Assembly (NCBI RefSeq): GCF_000717245.1 | Contig: NZ_JNYQ01000001.1 | Span: forward strand, 1 to 64,000 | Length of the DNA stretch: 64,000 nt | DNA from: Kitasatospora papulosa | GTDB taxonomy: Bacteria > Actinomycetota > Actinomycetes > Streptomycetales > Streptomycetaceae | Direction: 5' to 3' | In this document: positions 24,801 through 32,999 of the stretch, piece by piece | How the letters are laid out: every line of letters begins with the position of its first letter | How positions within the stretch are numbered: position 1 is the stretch's first letter | Program-made: the position numbers and the translations under genes | Notes under the pieces: model-generated | Databases searched by the model: none | Told to the model about the DNA's origin: nothing | Seen by the model: the letters and a program-made list of their open reading frames with translations, nothing else

Positions 24801-26869
24801 ACGTCGCCGTCGCCTACGGGTTCTGGCTCGGTGACGCCTTCGCCTCCGGCGGCTCCGCCGGATACGACCACAAGGGCATGGGTATCACCGCCCGCGGCGC
24901 CTGGGAGTCCGTCAAGCGGCACTTCCGCGAGCTGGGCCACGACACCCAGACCGAGGACTTCACCGTCGTCGGCGTCGGTGACATGTCCGGTGACGTCTTC
25001 GGCAACGGGATGCTGCTCTCCGAGCACATCCGGCTGGTCGCCGCCTTCGACCACCGGCACATCTTCATCGACCCGAACCCGGACGCGGCCACCTCGTACG
25101 CCGAGCGGCGCCGGCTGTTCGACCTGCCGCGCAGCTCCTGGGCGGACTACGACAAGGACCTGCTGTCCGCGGGCGGTGGCGTCCACCCGCGTTCCGCCAA
25201 GTCGATCCCGGTCAACGCGCAGATCCGCGCGGCGCTCGGCATCGACGCGAAGGTCACGAAGATGACCCCCGCCGAGCTGATGCAGAACATCCTCAAGGCG
25301 TCGGTCGATCTCGTGTGGAACGGCGGCATCGGCACCTACATCAAGGCGACGACCGAGTCGAACGCCGACGTCGGCGACAAGGCCAACGACGCGATCCGCG
25401 TCGACGGCGCGGACCTGCGCGCCCGTGTCGTCGGGGAGGGCGGCAACCTCGGGGCCACGCAGCTCGGCCGGATCGAGTTCGCGCGGGCCGGCGGCCGGAT
25501 CAACACCGACGCGATCGACAACAGCGCCGGTGTGGACACCTCCGACCACGAGGTGAACATCAAGATCCTGCTCAACGGTCTCGTCCGCGACGGCGACATG
25601 ACCGTCAAGCAGCGCAACAAGGTGCTCGCGGAGATGACCGACGAGGTCGGACAGCTCGTGCTGCGCAACAACTACGCGCAGAACACCGCGCTCGCCAACG
25701 CCTGCGCCCAGGCGCCGTCGCTCCTCCACGCCCACCAGCGCTTCATGCGCAGGCTCGGCCGTGACGGACACCTGGACCGCGCCCTGGAGTTCCTGCCGAA
25801 CGACCGCCAGATCCGTGAGCTGCTGAACCACGGCAAGGGCCTCAGCCAGCCGGAACTGGCCGTGCTGATCGCCTACACGAAGATCACGGCGGCCGAGGAG
25901 CTGGTCTCCACCGTCCTGCCGGACGACCCGCACCTGCAGAAGCTGGTCCACGCCTACTTCCCGAAGCAGCTCGGCGAGCGCTTCCCGGAGGCGGTCGACG
26001 GGCACGCGCTGCGCCGCGAGATCATCACCACGGTGCTGGTCAACGACACGGTGAACAGCGCCGGTTCGACGTTCCTGCACCGGCTGCGCGAGGAGACCGG
26101 GGCGTCGCTCGAGGAGATCGTGCGGGCCCAGTACGCCGCCCGTGAGATCTTCGGGCTGTCCGCCGTGTGGGATGCCGTCGAGGCGCTCGACAACACGGTG
26201 GCGGCCGATGTGCAGACCCGGATCCGGCTGCACTCGCGCCGGCTCGTCGAGCGCGGTTCGCGCTGGCTCCTCGGCAACCGGCCGCAGCCGGTCGGGATCG
26301 CGGAGACCATCGTGTTCTTCCGCGAGGGCGTCGAGCGCGTCTGGAACGAGCTGCCCAAGCTGCTCAAGGGCGCGGACGCCGACTGGTACCGGTCGATCCT
26401 CGACGAGCTCACCTCGGTGGGTGTGCCGGACGAGCTGGCGGTGCGGGTGGCCGGATTCTCCTCGGCGTTCCCGGCGCTGGACATCGTGGCCATCGCGGAC
26501 CGTACGGACAAGGACCCGCTGGCCGTCGCCGAGGTGTACTACGACCTCGCGGACCGGCTGGGCATCACCCAGCTGATGGACCGGATCATCGAGCTGCCGC
26601 GGGCCGACCGCTGGCAGTCCATGGCCCGTGCCTCCATCCGTGAGGACCTGTACGCCGCGCACGCCGCGCTCACGTCGGACGTCCTGTCCGTCGGCGACGG
26701 GACCTCGTCGCCGGAGCAGCGGTTCACGGCCTGGGAGGAGAAGAACGCGGCGATCCTGGCGCGTTCGCGCGCCACCCTGGAGGAGATCCGGAGCTCGGAG
26801 TCCTTCGACCTGGCCAACCTGTCGGTGGCCATGCGGACGATGCGCACCCTGCTGCGTACGCACGCCTGA
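21848..26869 (+). CDS. gdhB: NAD-specific glutamate dehydrogenase, large (180-kDa) type
   Basis: A 1673-residue enzyme of the large NAD-GDH class first characterised from Streptomyces clavuligerus; it deaminates glutamate to 2-oxoglutarate and ammonia. The long N-terminal regulatory (ACT-like) part includes DDMPFLVDSVTNEL. The catalytic domain starts about residue 860 with VARGGLRWSDRREDFRTE, followed by VKAQMVKNTVIVPVGAKGGF. GVGDMSGDVFGNGML contributes to dinucleotide binding, and NGGIGTYIKA and GEGGNLGATQLGR follow. ATG at 21848 is preceded by CAGAGGAC. It stands alone between a long leader and a strong terminator. Large GDHs are usually allosterically controlled; nothing in the DNA shows how this one is regulated. 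Confidence 0.95.
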   Translation: MQTKLDEAKAELLARAARVADNSPGGGVGGPGGGLRVHLAGAAGTEAEAGQDERPGQETLLAYLQRYYLHTAPEDVSDRDPVDVFGAACSHYRLAENRPQGTANVRVHTPTVDENGWTSSHSVVEVVTDDMPFLVDSVTNELSRQGRGIHLVIHPQVVVRRDVAGKLIEVLADDRARGAGAKRSGGRKDPGQELPHDALVESWIHVEIDRETDRADLKQITADLLRVLSDVRETVEDWDKMRDTALRIADDLPAEPLDELADEEVEEARELLRWLAADHFTFLGFREYELRDSDALAAVPGSGLGILRSDPHHSEDEAHPVSPSFDRLPADARAKAREHKLLVLTKANSRATVHRPSYLDYVGVKKFDADGNVIGERRFLGLFSSAAYTESVRRVPVVRRKVAEVLEGAGFTPNSHDGRDLLQILETYPRDELFQTPVDQLRSIVTSVLYLQERRRLRLYLRQDEYGRYYSALVYLPRDRYTTGVRLRLIDILKEELGGTSVDFTAWNTESILSRLHFVVRVPPGTELPHLTDADADRIEARLVEAARSWADGFQEALNAECGEERAAELLRRYGQSFPEGYKADHSPRAAVADLVHLEELKSERKDFALSLYEPVGAGPDERRFKIYRTGEQVSLSAVLPALQRLGVEVVDERPYELRCADRTHAWIYDFGLRLPKATGNGDHLGDDARHRFQEAFAAIWTGEAENDGFNSLVLGAGLDWRQAMVLRAYAKYLRQAGSTFSQDYMEDTLRTNVHTTRLLVSLFEARMSPTRQKAGTELTDGLLEELDGALDQVASLDEDRILRSFLTVIKATLRTNYFQLADDHEPHNYVSMKFDPQAIPDLPAPRPAYEIWVYSPRVEGVHLRFGKVARGGLRWSDRREDFRTEILGLVKAQMVKNTVIVPVGAKGGFVAKQLPDPAVDRDAWFAEGIACYKIFISALLDITDNMVAGEVVHPAEVVRHDEDDTYLVVAADKGTASFSDIANDVAVAYGFWLGDAFASGGSAGYDHKGMGITARGAWESVKRHFRELGHDTQTEDFTVVGVGDMSGDVFGNGMLLSEHIRLVAAFDHRHIFIDPNPDAATSYAERRRLFDLPRSSWADYDKDLLSAGGGVHPRSAKSIPVNAQIRAALGIDAKVTKMTPAELMQNILKASVDLVWNGGIGTYIKATTESNADVGDKANDAIRVDGADLRARVVGEGGNLGATQLGRIEFARAGGRINTDAIDNSAGVDTSDHEVNIKILLNGLVRDGDMTVKQRNKVLAEMTDEVGQLVLRNNYAQNTALANACAQAPSLLHAHQRFMRRLGRDGHLDRALEFLPNDRQIRELLNHGKGLSQPELAVLIAYTKITAAEELVSTVLPDDPHLQKLVHAYFPKQLGERFPEAVDGHALRREIITTVLVNDTVNSAGSTFLHRLREETGASLEEIVRAQYAAREIFGLSAVWDAVEALDNTVAADVQTRIRLHSRRLVERGSRWLLGNRPQPVGIAETIVFFREGVERVWNELPKLLKGADADWYRSILDELTSVGVPDELAVRVAGFSSAFPALDIVAIADRTDKDPLAVAEVYYDLADRLGITQLMDRIIELPRADRWQSMARASIREDLYAAHAALTSDVLSVGDGTSSPEQRFTAWEEKNAAILARSRATLEEIRSSESFDLANLSVAMRTMRTLLRTHA

Positions 26870-26897
26870 CCCGGCGCGGCCGCACGGGCCGCGACGA

Positions 26898-26942
26898 AAG
26901 CCGTCCGCCGGACGGGCCATCGGCCCGTCCGGCGGACGGCTT
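26898..26942. terminator. Bidirectional terminator between gdhB and the exporter operon
   Basis: A perfect 21-bp inverted repeat (26898-26918 with 26922-26942, loop ATC) with A residues on the left and TT on the right. It sits between two convergent genes and should stop transcription from both sides. Confidence 0.9.
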
Positions 26943-26957
26943 CATGACGTCATCGCG

Positions 26958-27752
26958 TCATTTCTTACGGGGCTTCGCGGGCCCGGTGAACTCCTCGTAC
27001 GCGGCGACGACGTCCTTGGCCGGCCCGTCCATCCGCAGGGTGCCCGCCTCCAGCCAGATCGCCCGGTCGCAGGTCTCGGTGATCGACCGGTTGCTGTGGC
27101 TGACCAGGAACACCGTGCCGGCCTCCTCGCGGAGCTGCATGATCCGGTCCTTGCTGCGCCGCTGGAACTTCGCGTCGCCGGTGGACAGCGCCTCGTCGAT
27201 CAGCAGGACGTCATGGCTCTTGGCGGCGGCGATGGAGAAGCGCAGCCTGGCCCCCATGCCGGAGGAGTAGGTCCGCATGGGCAGGGTGATGAAGTCGCCC
27301 TTCTCGTTGATCCCCGAGAAGTCCACGATGTCCTGGTAGCGCTCGCGGATCTGCTCGCGCGTCATGCCCATGGCCAGGCCGCCGAGCACGACGTTGCGCT
27401 CCCCGGTCAGGTCGCTCATCAGGGCGGCGTTCACGCCGAGCAGCGAGGGCTGGCCCTGGGTGTGGACACGGCCCTGCGACGGGGGAAGCAGTCCCGCGAT
27501 CGCCTTGAGCAGCGTCGACTTCCCGGATCCGTTGGAGCCGATCAGGCCGATGGCCTCGCCCTTGTACGCGGCGAAGCTGACGCCCTTCACCGCGTGCACC
27601 TGGCGGGCGCCCCGGGGCTGGCGGCGCGACACGATCCTGTTCAGGGCGGAGGTGGCGCTGCCCCTTCCGGTGCGCGCGCCGTTCACGGTGTAGGTGATGT
27701 GGACGTCGTCGACGACGACGGTGGGTACCCGGGTGTCGGCGGTGTCAGCCAC
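26958..27752 (-). CDS. Wall-polymer ABC exporter, ATP-binding subunit (TagH-like)
   Basis: A 264-residue ABC ATPase. Walker A is IGSNGSGKST (71-80), the signature is YSSGMGARL (162-170) and Walker B is VLLIDEAL (182-189). Switch His lies in VFLVSHSN. The HAVKGVSF N-terminus and the short-chain form are typical of ATPases that export teichoic acids or O-antigen-like polymers (TagH, RfbE, Wzt without the sugar-binding tail). Its GTG/ATG start overlaps the permease gene by 8 bases. With the neighbouring TagF-like enzymes, its likely cargo is a lipid-linked polyol-phosphate wall polymer. Confidence 0.9.
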   Translation of the reverse strand: MADTADTRVPTVVVDDVHITYTVNGARTGRGSATSALNRIVSRRQPRGARQVHAVKGVSFAAYKGEAIGLIGSNGSGKSTLLKAIAGLLPPSQGRVHTQGQPSLLGVNAALMSDLTGERNVVLGGLAMGMTREQIRERYQDIVDFSGINEKGDFITLPMRTYSSGMGARLRFSIAAAKSHDVLLIDEALSTGDAKFQRRSKDRIMQLREEAGTVFLVSHSNRSITETCDRAIWLEAGTLRMDGPAKDVVAAYEEFTGPAKPRKK

Positions 27753-28686
27753 GTCCGTACCTCTCCTCTGCCTTCCAGAAGTACACGAACCCGCCGACGC
27801 CGCAGACCAGCGCCCAGCCGGTGGCGACGGCCCACACGTGCGGGGGCAGCTGCGTGCCGGAGAAGCTGTCGATCAGGGCGTAGCGCATCAGGTCGATGTA
27901 GACGGCCGCCGGGTTGCACTCCAGGGCCAGCAGGACGAGCCGCGGGACGCGGTCCCCCGAGAGCAGGGTGTCCAGGCTCCACATGACGCCGGACGCGTAC
28001 ATCCAGGTGCGCAGGATGAAGGGGGTCAGCTGCGCGATGTCCGGGGTCTTGGCCGCCAGCCGGGCCATCACCATCGAGAGACCGGTGTTGAACAGGGCCT
28101 GGAGCGTGAGCGCGGGGATCGCCAGCAGCCAGGAGGGCTGCGGGTACTGGCCGAACACCAGCAGGATCAGCGTCAGCGCGCCCAGGGAGAACAGCAGCTG
28201 CTGGAGCTGCTGGATGGCCAGGGCGATCGGCAGGGACGCCCGGGGGAAGTGCAGGGCCCGGACGAGGCCGGTGTTGCCGCTGATGGCCCGGGTGCCGGCG
28301 GTGATCGAGCTGGCGGTGAAGGTCCAGATGAAGACGCCGGTGACGAGGAAGGGCACGTAGTCGGGGACTCCGTGCTTGGTGTTCATCAGGACGCCGAAGA
28401 TGAAGTAGTAGACCGTCGCGTTGAGCAGCGGGGTCATGATCTGCCAGATCTGGCCGAGCTTCGCCTGGCTGTACTGCGCCGTCAGCTTCGCCGTGGCGAA
28501 GGCCGTGATGAAGTGCCTGCGCCCCCAGAGCTGCCGGACGTACGCGCCGAGCGTCGGCCGTGCCCCGCTCACGGTCAGTCCGTGCCGGGCCGCGAGCGCG
28601 GCCAGCTCGCCGGGTTCGTACACGGGGAGGAGGGCGGTTGATGCGGTGTCCACCGGGGCCGGCGGGGCTGCTGTCTGGCTCACCAC
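27745..28686 (-). CDS. Wall-polymer ABC exporter, permease (TagG-like ABC-2 type)
   Basis: A 313-residue ABC-2 membrane protein. A cytoplasmic N-terminus of about 60 residues is followed by the typical AKLTAQYSQAKLGQIWQI amphipathic entry. Six hydrophobic segments lie between about residues 82 and 303. Ends in FWKAEERYGRG. Such permeases form the channel for undecaprenyl-linked polymers together with the ATPase encoded next. Start GTG at 28686 (a second GTG follows at 28683). The promoter is probably at 28769-28798 on the minus strand (see that entry). Confidence 0.9.
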   Translation of the reverse strand: MVSQTAAPPAPVDTASTALLPVYEPGELAALAARHGLTVSGARPTLGAYVRQLWGRRHFITAFATAKLTAQYSQAKLGQIWQIMTPLLNATVYYFIFGVLMNTKHGVPDYVPFLVTGVFIWTFTASSITAGTRAISGNTGLVRALHFPRASLPIALAIQQLQQLLFSLGALTLILLVFGQYPQPSWLLAIPALTLQALFNTGLSMVMARLAAKTPDIAQLTPFILRTWMYASGVMWSLDTLLSGDRVPRLVLLALECNPAAVYIDLMRYALIDSFSGTQLPPHVWAVATGWALVCGVGGFVYFWKAEERYGRG

Positions 28687-28755
28687 GATCGCTTTCGACA
28701 GGGGGGTCGGGGGTGTCGGTGCGCAGAGATTCGGGTCGATGGGACGGCACCGTAT

Positions 28756-28823
28756 CGTCGCAACGCTGACAGTAGGACGTTTGTACGTCGCAACGCAACC
28801 GTTTCGTCGTTACGGTCTATCAT
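28756..28823. promoter_or_regulatory. Divergent promoter/operator region, exporter operon and TetR gene
   Basis: CGTCGCAACGC occurs twice as a perfect direct repeat, 28756-28766 and 28786-28796 (30-bp period, about three helical turns). On the minus strand TTGCGT (28798-28793) and TACTGT (28774-28769), 18 bases apart, form a plausible promoter for the exporter genes; the repeats cover its -35 and start region. On the plus strand TATCAT (28818-28823) lies 7 bases before the TetR ATG. The arrangement fits autoregulated TetR control of export. Confidence 0.5.
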
Positions 28824-28830
28824 TCGGGCC

Positions 28831-29436
28831 ATGACCACCGAACGGCGAACCGGGCGCCGCACCCCGGCAGGTGCCGCGGTGCTGCGCGAGGACGTCACCG
28901 ACGCGATCCGCGGCGCCGTCTTCGAGGAACTGGCCGCCGTGGGCTTCGCGCGGATGTCGATCGAGGGCATCGCCCGGCGCGCGGGGGTGGGCAAGACCGC
29001 CGTCTACCGCCGCTGGAAGTCCAAGCTCCATCTCGTCCTGGACCTGGTCGCGGCGGTCGCCGCGCAGGGCATGCCCGCACCTGCGACGGGTTCGCTCCAC
29101 GGCGATGTGCGCGCCGTCCTCGAACTGGCCGCGTACGCCCTCCGCCACCCCGTGGCCTCCCAGGTGATCCCCGACCTGCTGGTCGAGGCGGCCCGCAACC
29201 CGGAGATCTCCGACGCCATCAAGGCCGCCCTGCTCGACCAGCAGAAGGGGGTGGCCGCCGTGGTCGTACGGGCCGCGGTGGCGCGGGGCGAGCTGCCCGA
29301 GGGCAGTGACCCCGACCGGGCGCTGGACCTGATCGTCGGGCCGCTGTACTGGCGGCTCGTCGTGGTCCGGGGCGACCTGCCCAAGGGATACCTGGACGAC
29401 CTCGCGGCGTCGGCGGTCCGGGCGCTCAAGGCCTGA
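28831..29436 (+). CDS. TetR/AcrR-family transcriptional regulator
   Basis: A 201-residue repressor-type protein. The N-terminal helix-turn-helix spans about residues 26-70 (FEELAAVGFARMSIEGIARR, then AGVGKTAVYRRWKSK). The all-helical ligand domain follows with the TetR_C-type end YWRLVVVRGDLPKGYLDDLA. It is divergent from the exporter operon, sharing 144 bp with direct repeats, which suggests it controls that operon and itself. The ligand is unknown. The -10-like TATCAT 7 bases upstream suggests a leaderless transcript. Confidence 0.9.
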   Translation: MTTERRTGRRTPAGAAVLREDVTDAIRGAVFEELAAVGFARMSIEGIARRAGVGKTAVYRRWKSKLHLVLDLVAAVAAQGMPAPATGSLHGDVRAVLELAAYALRHPVASQVIPDLLVEAARNPEISDAIKAALLDQQKGVAAVVVRAAVARGELPEGSDPDRALDLIVGPLYWRLVVVRGDLPKGYLDDLAASAVRALKA

Positions 29437-29473
29437 CGCCCGGGCGCTCGCACTGCGCGGGGCCGGGGCCGCG

Positions 29474-32400
29474 CTACGCGGGGCCGGGGGGCCCGTCGAG
29501 CAGACGGTCCACCACACGGCGGGCCGCCCCGCCGTCGGCCGGACCGCGGTGGTCCCGCCGGAAGCTCTCGTAGGCCTCCGCGTGCAGCGCCGCGGACGCC
29601 GGAGTCGTCCGCAGGGCCTGGGCCACCTCCTGGGTGGTCACGAGCAGCGGTCCCGGAGCCCGGGTCTCGAAGTCCAGGCAGAAACCGCGCACCGTGTCCC
29701 GGTAGTGCTCCAGGTCGTAGGTGTGGAAGAGCATCGGGCGGCCCGTGTGCGCGAAGCCGAACACGAGGCCCGAGTAGTCGGTGAGCAGCACGTCGGCGAT
29801 CAGCAGGAGCTCGGTGGCGTCCGGGTGCGCGGACACGTCACGCAGCGCGGGGTGGGCCGGGACGCTGCCCGTCACCCGCGGATGCCTGCGGACCAGCACG
29901 GTGGTGCGCCGGTCCAGCGAGCGTGTCAGCGCGAGCAGGTCGAGCGCGGGGTCCCAGCGGTACAGCGGCGCCTGGCCGAGGGGGACGTCGGCCGGGGCGT
30001 GCGCGAGATGGTCGCGGTACGTCGGCGCGTACAGCACCACCCGGTGGCCGTCGGGGACGCCCAGCTGCCGGCGTACCCGTTCGGCCGTCTTGTCCCGGCC
30101 GGGGGCGAACAGCAGGTCGTCGGCCGGTGAACCCGCCTCCAGCACCTCGCCCCGGTAGGCCAGGGCGCGGCACAGGTGCGGGGTGGCGAAGGCGCCCGGG
30201 GAGACCAGGACCGACCACTGGGCGGATCGGTGGGCCAGTGTGGCGAGGTCCTGGTGGTCGGCGTACAGGGAGCCGGTGAGGTCCAGGCCGAACCGGCCGA
30301 GCGGGGCCCCGTGCCAGATCTGTACGACCGACTGGTCCGGGCGGCGCTCGAACCATGCGGGCAGATGGCCGGACACGACGATCCGGCCGGACCGCGCCAG
30401 CGCCTCGTACCAGGCGGTGCTGTGCGCCACGACGGGGACGGCGGTGGGCGGGACGGCCGCCGCGGCGCCCGCGGACCCGTCGGTGACCCAGAGCAGTTCG
30501 GCGTCCGTGCTCCGGCGCACGAGTTCGGTGTGCACCGCGCGCACGGGACCGTCCCCGACGTGGAGCACGGCATCCCGGAGCGCGAGCCGGCGCTGCGCGG
30601 GGAAGTGCGCCGTCCGCAGCCGGCCCTGCTGGTACGCGCTCCGCTCCGCGTCGCCGAGCGGAGAGGCGCCGTGCACGGTCAGCCGGTCGCCGTGACGGCG
30701 GTCGAGGCGGAATCCGGACCCCGCGGGGCCCAGGGGCAGGAGCGCGGAGAGCGCCGTCTCCACCCTCACCGGCCGGCCGCCCAGGAACACCTCCCAGTCA
30801 CCTTCGCGGGGCGGCCGGGCGAGCACGGCCGCGAAGCGCTGCTCCCGCCGTCCGGCGGGCGCGTGCCGCTCGACGGACTTCTGCCGCGAGACGGGGACGG
30901 GCACCGTCCAGCCGAGGGTGGCGTGCCGCAGTTCGAGCGTGCCGGTCCCGGCCCCGTGGATGCGCAGCCCACCGTCCGCGGTGGCCCCGGCGCGGTCCAC
31001 GTACGGCTCGTCCGCCAGGTCCACCACAAGGTTGCCCTCGGCGTCGGCGAAGGCGGGGGGCGGCAGGTCCGGCCCGGCGGCGAGCGGCACGCGGACACCG
31101 TCGGCCACGAGCGCCGCCCGCCACCGGCCCTGCCCCGGAACGGAACCTGCCGCGAGCGCGTCGAGCGGGAGCCGCACGCCGAAACCGGCCCCGCCGCCGT
31201 CCCGGTCCCCGCGGCCGCAGTCACCGCCATCGCCGTCGTCGCACCGCACCGGGCAGACGACGTCCTCGGCCCCGTCGCGGGCCAGCACGAGTGCGGACGG
31301 CCGGACGTCCGCGTACAGCCGGCCGGTCAGTTCCAGCACGTCCCGGCCGCGGTCGTGGCCGGTGGCCATCGCGGCCGGTCTGGTCACGGTCAGCTCCAGC
31401 CGGCCGTCCCGGTAACCGAGCACCGCGCGCAGAGCCTCGCCCAGGTCCCGCACCACGGGCTGCGCCGAGGCCGCCTCCACCGCGCGCAGGGCGGCCCGCC
31501 GTACGACGCCGTGGCCCGCGACCACCACCCCCACCAGCCAGCGGCCCGGCCCCAGCCGTCCGGGGTCGAGGACCATCTCGAAGCCCGCGTGGTCGTAACG
31601 GTGCAGCTCCTGCCCGGAGTCGGCGGTGGCCCGCTCGGTCCGGACCGTGCGCACGGGAACGGGCCGCATCCGCCCGCCCACCGCCTCCCGCACCAGGGCG
31701 CCCTTCAGGGACTGCCGGGCCGACTCGGCCGGGAGGTTGCGGATGTACGCGTACCCGCGCAGCCGCAGGGTGCCGTCGTCGGCCCATGACGAGTCCACCA
31801 GCCGTGCCACGGCCGGGAGATCGCCCTTGCCCAGGCGCGCCGAGACGCTCCTGCCGTCCGCCACCCGGGGGTGCACGGCCCGCCGTCTGCCCGGCGGACC
31901 CGCCACGGCGAACGTGCCCGCGCCGTTGGCCCGTTCGAACTCCAGGACGGCCAGCAGTTCGTGGACCCTGCGCTCCCGCACCAGCTGCCAGCGGATGCGT
32001 GCCGGGGCCGGCAGCCCGGCCAGGGCCGCGTCGCCCGCCCGGTCGACGAACGCGCCCGCGTCCGTCATGAACGCGGAACGGTACGCGGGGCCGCCCATCG
32101 GCAGACCTTCCAGGAAGTACACGAAGTCGTCGCGCAGGCACGAGACGTCGTAGCGCAGCCGCTGGTCGGCGCCGCGGTCCGAGAGGAACGCGCTGACCTG
32201 TTCGCAGGCGGCGATCCGGTCCCGCACGCCCCGCACGTCCGTGCGCCGCCGGGTGATCGAGCCCTCCCTGACCCGCCAGTGGTAGACGTGCTCGTGCAGC
32301 ACGTCCACCGACCCGGCGAGGTAGTGCGCGGGGATCATCACCGGGGTGTCCTCGTAGAGCCTGCCCACCGGGAAGGAGAAGGCGTGCCGGTCCCAGAAGG

Positions 32401-32899
32401 AGCGCCGGAACACCTTGTTCCACGCGACGCGGTCCGAGAGGAGCCGGGCGTCGCGGGTGATGTGGGTGCGGAGGCGGTCGCCGGTCAGCCAGCGGTACTG
32501 CCAGGCCTGTTGCCGTTTCTGCCCGGTGAGCCGCCACACGTTGCCCGTCACCAGGTCGGAACCCGTCGACTCCAGGGACGCCAGCATCCGTGCGTACGCG
32601 TCACGGACGAGGACGTCGTCGCTGTCGGCGAACGCGAGGTACGGGACGCCGGGGGTGGTGCGGGCGACCCCCGTGTTCCGGGCGGCGCCGAGCCCCGCGT
32701 TGGGCTGGTGGACGCAGCGGAAGCGGTCGTCCCGGGCGGCGAACTCCTCGGCGATCCGGCGGCTCCCGTCGGTCGAGCCGTCGTCGACCATCACCACCTC
32801 GATGGCGTCGAGGGACTGCCCGGCCAGCGAGTCGAGACACTCCGCCAGGTAGTCCTCGACGTTGTGCACGGGGACGACGACGCTGAGGAGTGGCTTCAT
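29474..32899 (-). CDS. GT2 glycosyltransferase fused to divergent TagF-like domain
   Basis: A 1141-residue protein. GT2 domain (about 1-230): LLSVVVPVHNVEDYLAECLD, VVMVDDGSTDGS, FADSDD, NKVFRRSFWDRHAF. The centre (about 330-760) is beta-rich and includes RLRGYAYIRN near residue 376, shared with the 1154-residue paralogue. The C-terminal CDP-glycerol glycerophosphotransferase-like domain has IWHGAPLGRFG (near 860) and LLTDYSGLVFGFA (near 1038) where paralogues have TWHGTPLKRIG and VTDYSSLMFDFA. These changes remove a Lys, a Ser and an Asp in conserved blocks, so activity may be altered. It likely adds sugar and polyol phosphate to a wall polymer. The gene converges with the TetR gene. Confidence 0.87.
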   Translation of the reverse strand: MKPLLSVVVPVHNVEDYLAECLDSLAGQSLDAIEVVMVDDGSTDGSRRIAEEFAARDDRFRCVHQPNAGLGAARNTGVARTTPGVPYLAFADSDDVLVRDAYARMLASLESTGSDLVTGNVWRLTGQKRQQAWQYRWLTGDRLRTHITRDARLLSDRVAWNKVFRRSFWDRHAFSFPVGRLYEDTPVMIPAHYLAGSVDVLHEHVYHWRVREGSITRRRTDVRGVRDRIAACEQVSAFLSDRGADQRLRYDVSCLRDDFVYFLEGLPMGGPAYRSAFMTDAGAFVDRAGDAALAGLPAPARIRWQLVRERRVHELLAVLEFERANGAGTFAVAGPPGRRRAVHPRVADGRSVSARLGKGDLPAVARLVDSSWADDGTLRLRGYAYIRNLPAESARQSLKGALVREAVGGRMRPVPVRTVRTERATADSGQELHRYDHAGFEMVLDPGRLGPGRWLVGVVVAGHGVVRRAALRAVEAASAQPVVRDLGEALRAVLGYRDGRLELTVTRPAAMATGHDRGRDVLELTGRLYADVRPSALVLARDGAEDVVCPVRCDDGDGGDCGRGDRDGGGAGFGVRLPLDALAAGSVPGQGRWRAALVADGVRVPLAAGPDLPPPAFADAEGNLVVDLADEPYVDRAGATADGGLRIHGAGTGTLELRHATLGWTVPVPVSRQKSVERHAPAGRREQRFAAVLARPPREGDWEVFLGGRPVRVETALSALLPLGPAGSGFRLDRRHGDRLTVHGASPLGDAERSAYQQGRLRTAHFPAQRRLALRDAVLHVGDGPVRAVHTELVRRSTDAELLWVTDGSAGAAAAVPPTAVPVVAHSTAWYEALARSGRIVVSGHLPAWFERRPDQSVVQIWHGAPLGRFGLDLTGSLYADHQDLATLAHRSAQWSVLVSPGAFATPHLCRALAYRGEVLEAGSPADDLLFAPGRDKTAERVRRQLGVPDGHRVVLYAPTYRDHLAHAPADVPLGQAPLYRWDPALDLLALTRSLDRRTTVLVRRHPRVTGSVPAHPALRDVSAHPDATELLLIADVLLTDYSGLVFGFAHTGRPMLFHTYDLEHYRDTVRGFCLDFETRAPGPLLVTTQEVAQALRTTPASAALHAEAYESFRRDHRGPADGGAARRVVDRLLDGPPGPA

Positions 32900-32999
32900 G
32901 TACGGATCAACCCGGGCGAGCGCCGCGGGTCACGCGGCTGACCCGAACGGGTGAAGATCGCTAGGGCGGGCGGCGGGGCCCCCGTTACGCTCGGCTGCC

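Noticed and set aside
21815..26920. Very long open frames antisense to real genes (here opposite gdhB; similarly 36777-40238, 40115-43138, 32985-35243, 16417-19095 on the minus strand and 2590-6129 on the plus strand)
   Set aside because: High G+C leaves few stop codons in the antisense frames. The translations are rich in Arg, Gly, Val and His, have no known motifs, and run across gene boundaries, while the opposite strand encodes clear protein families.
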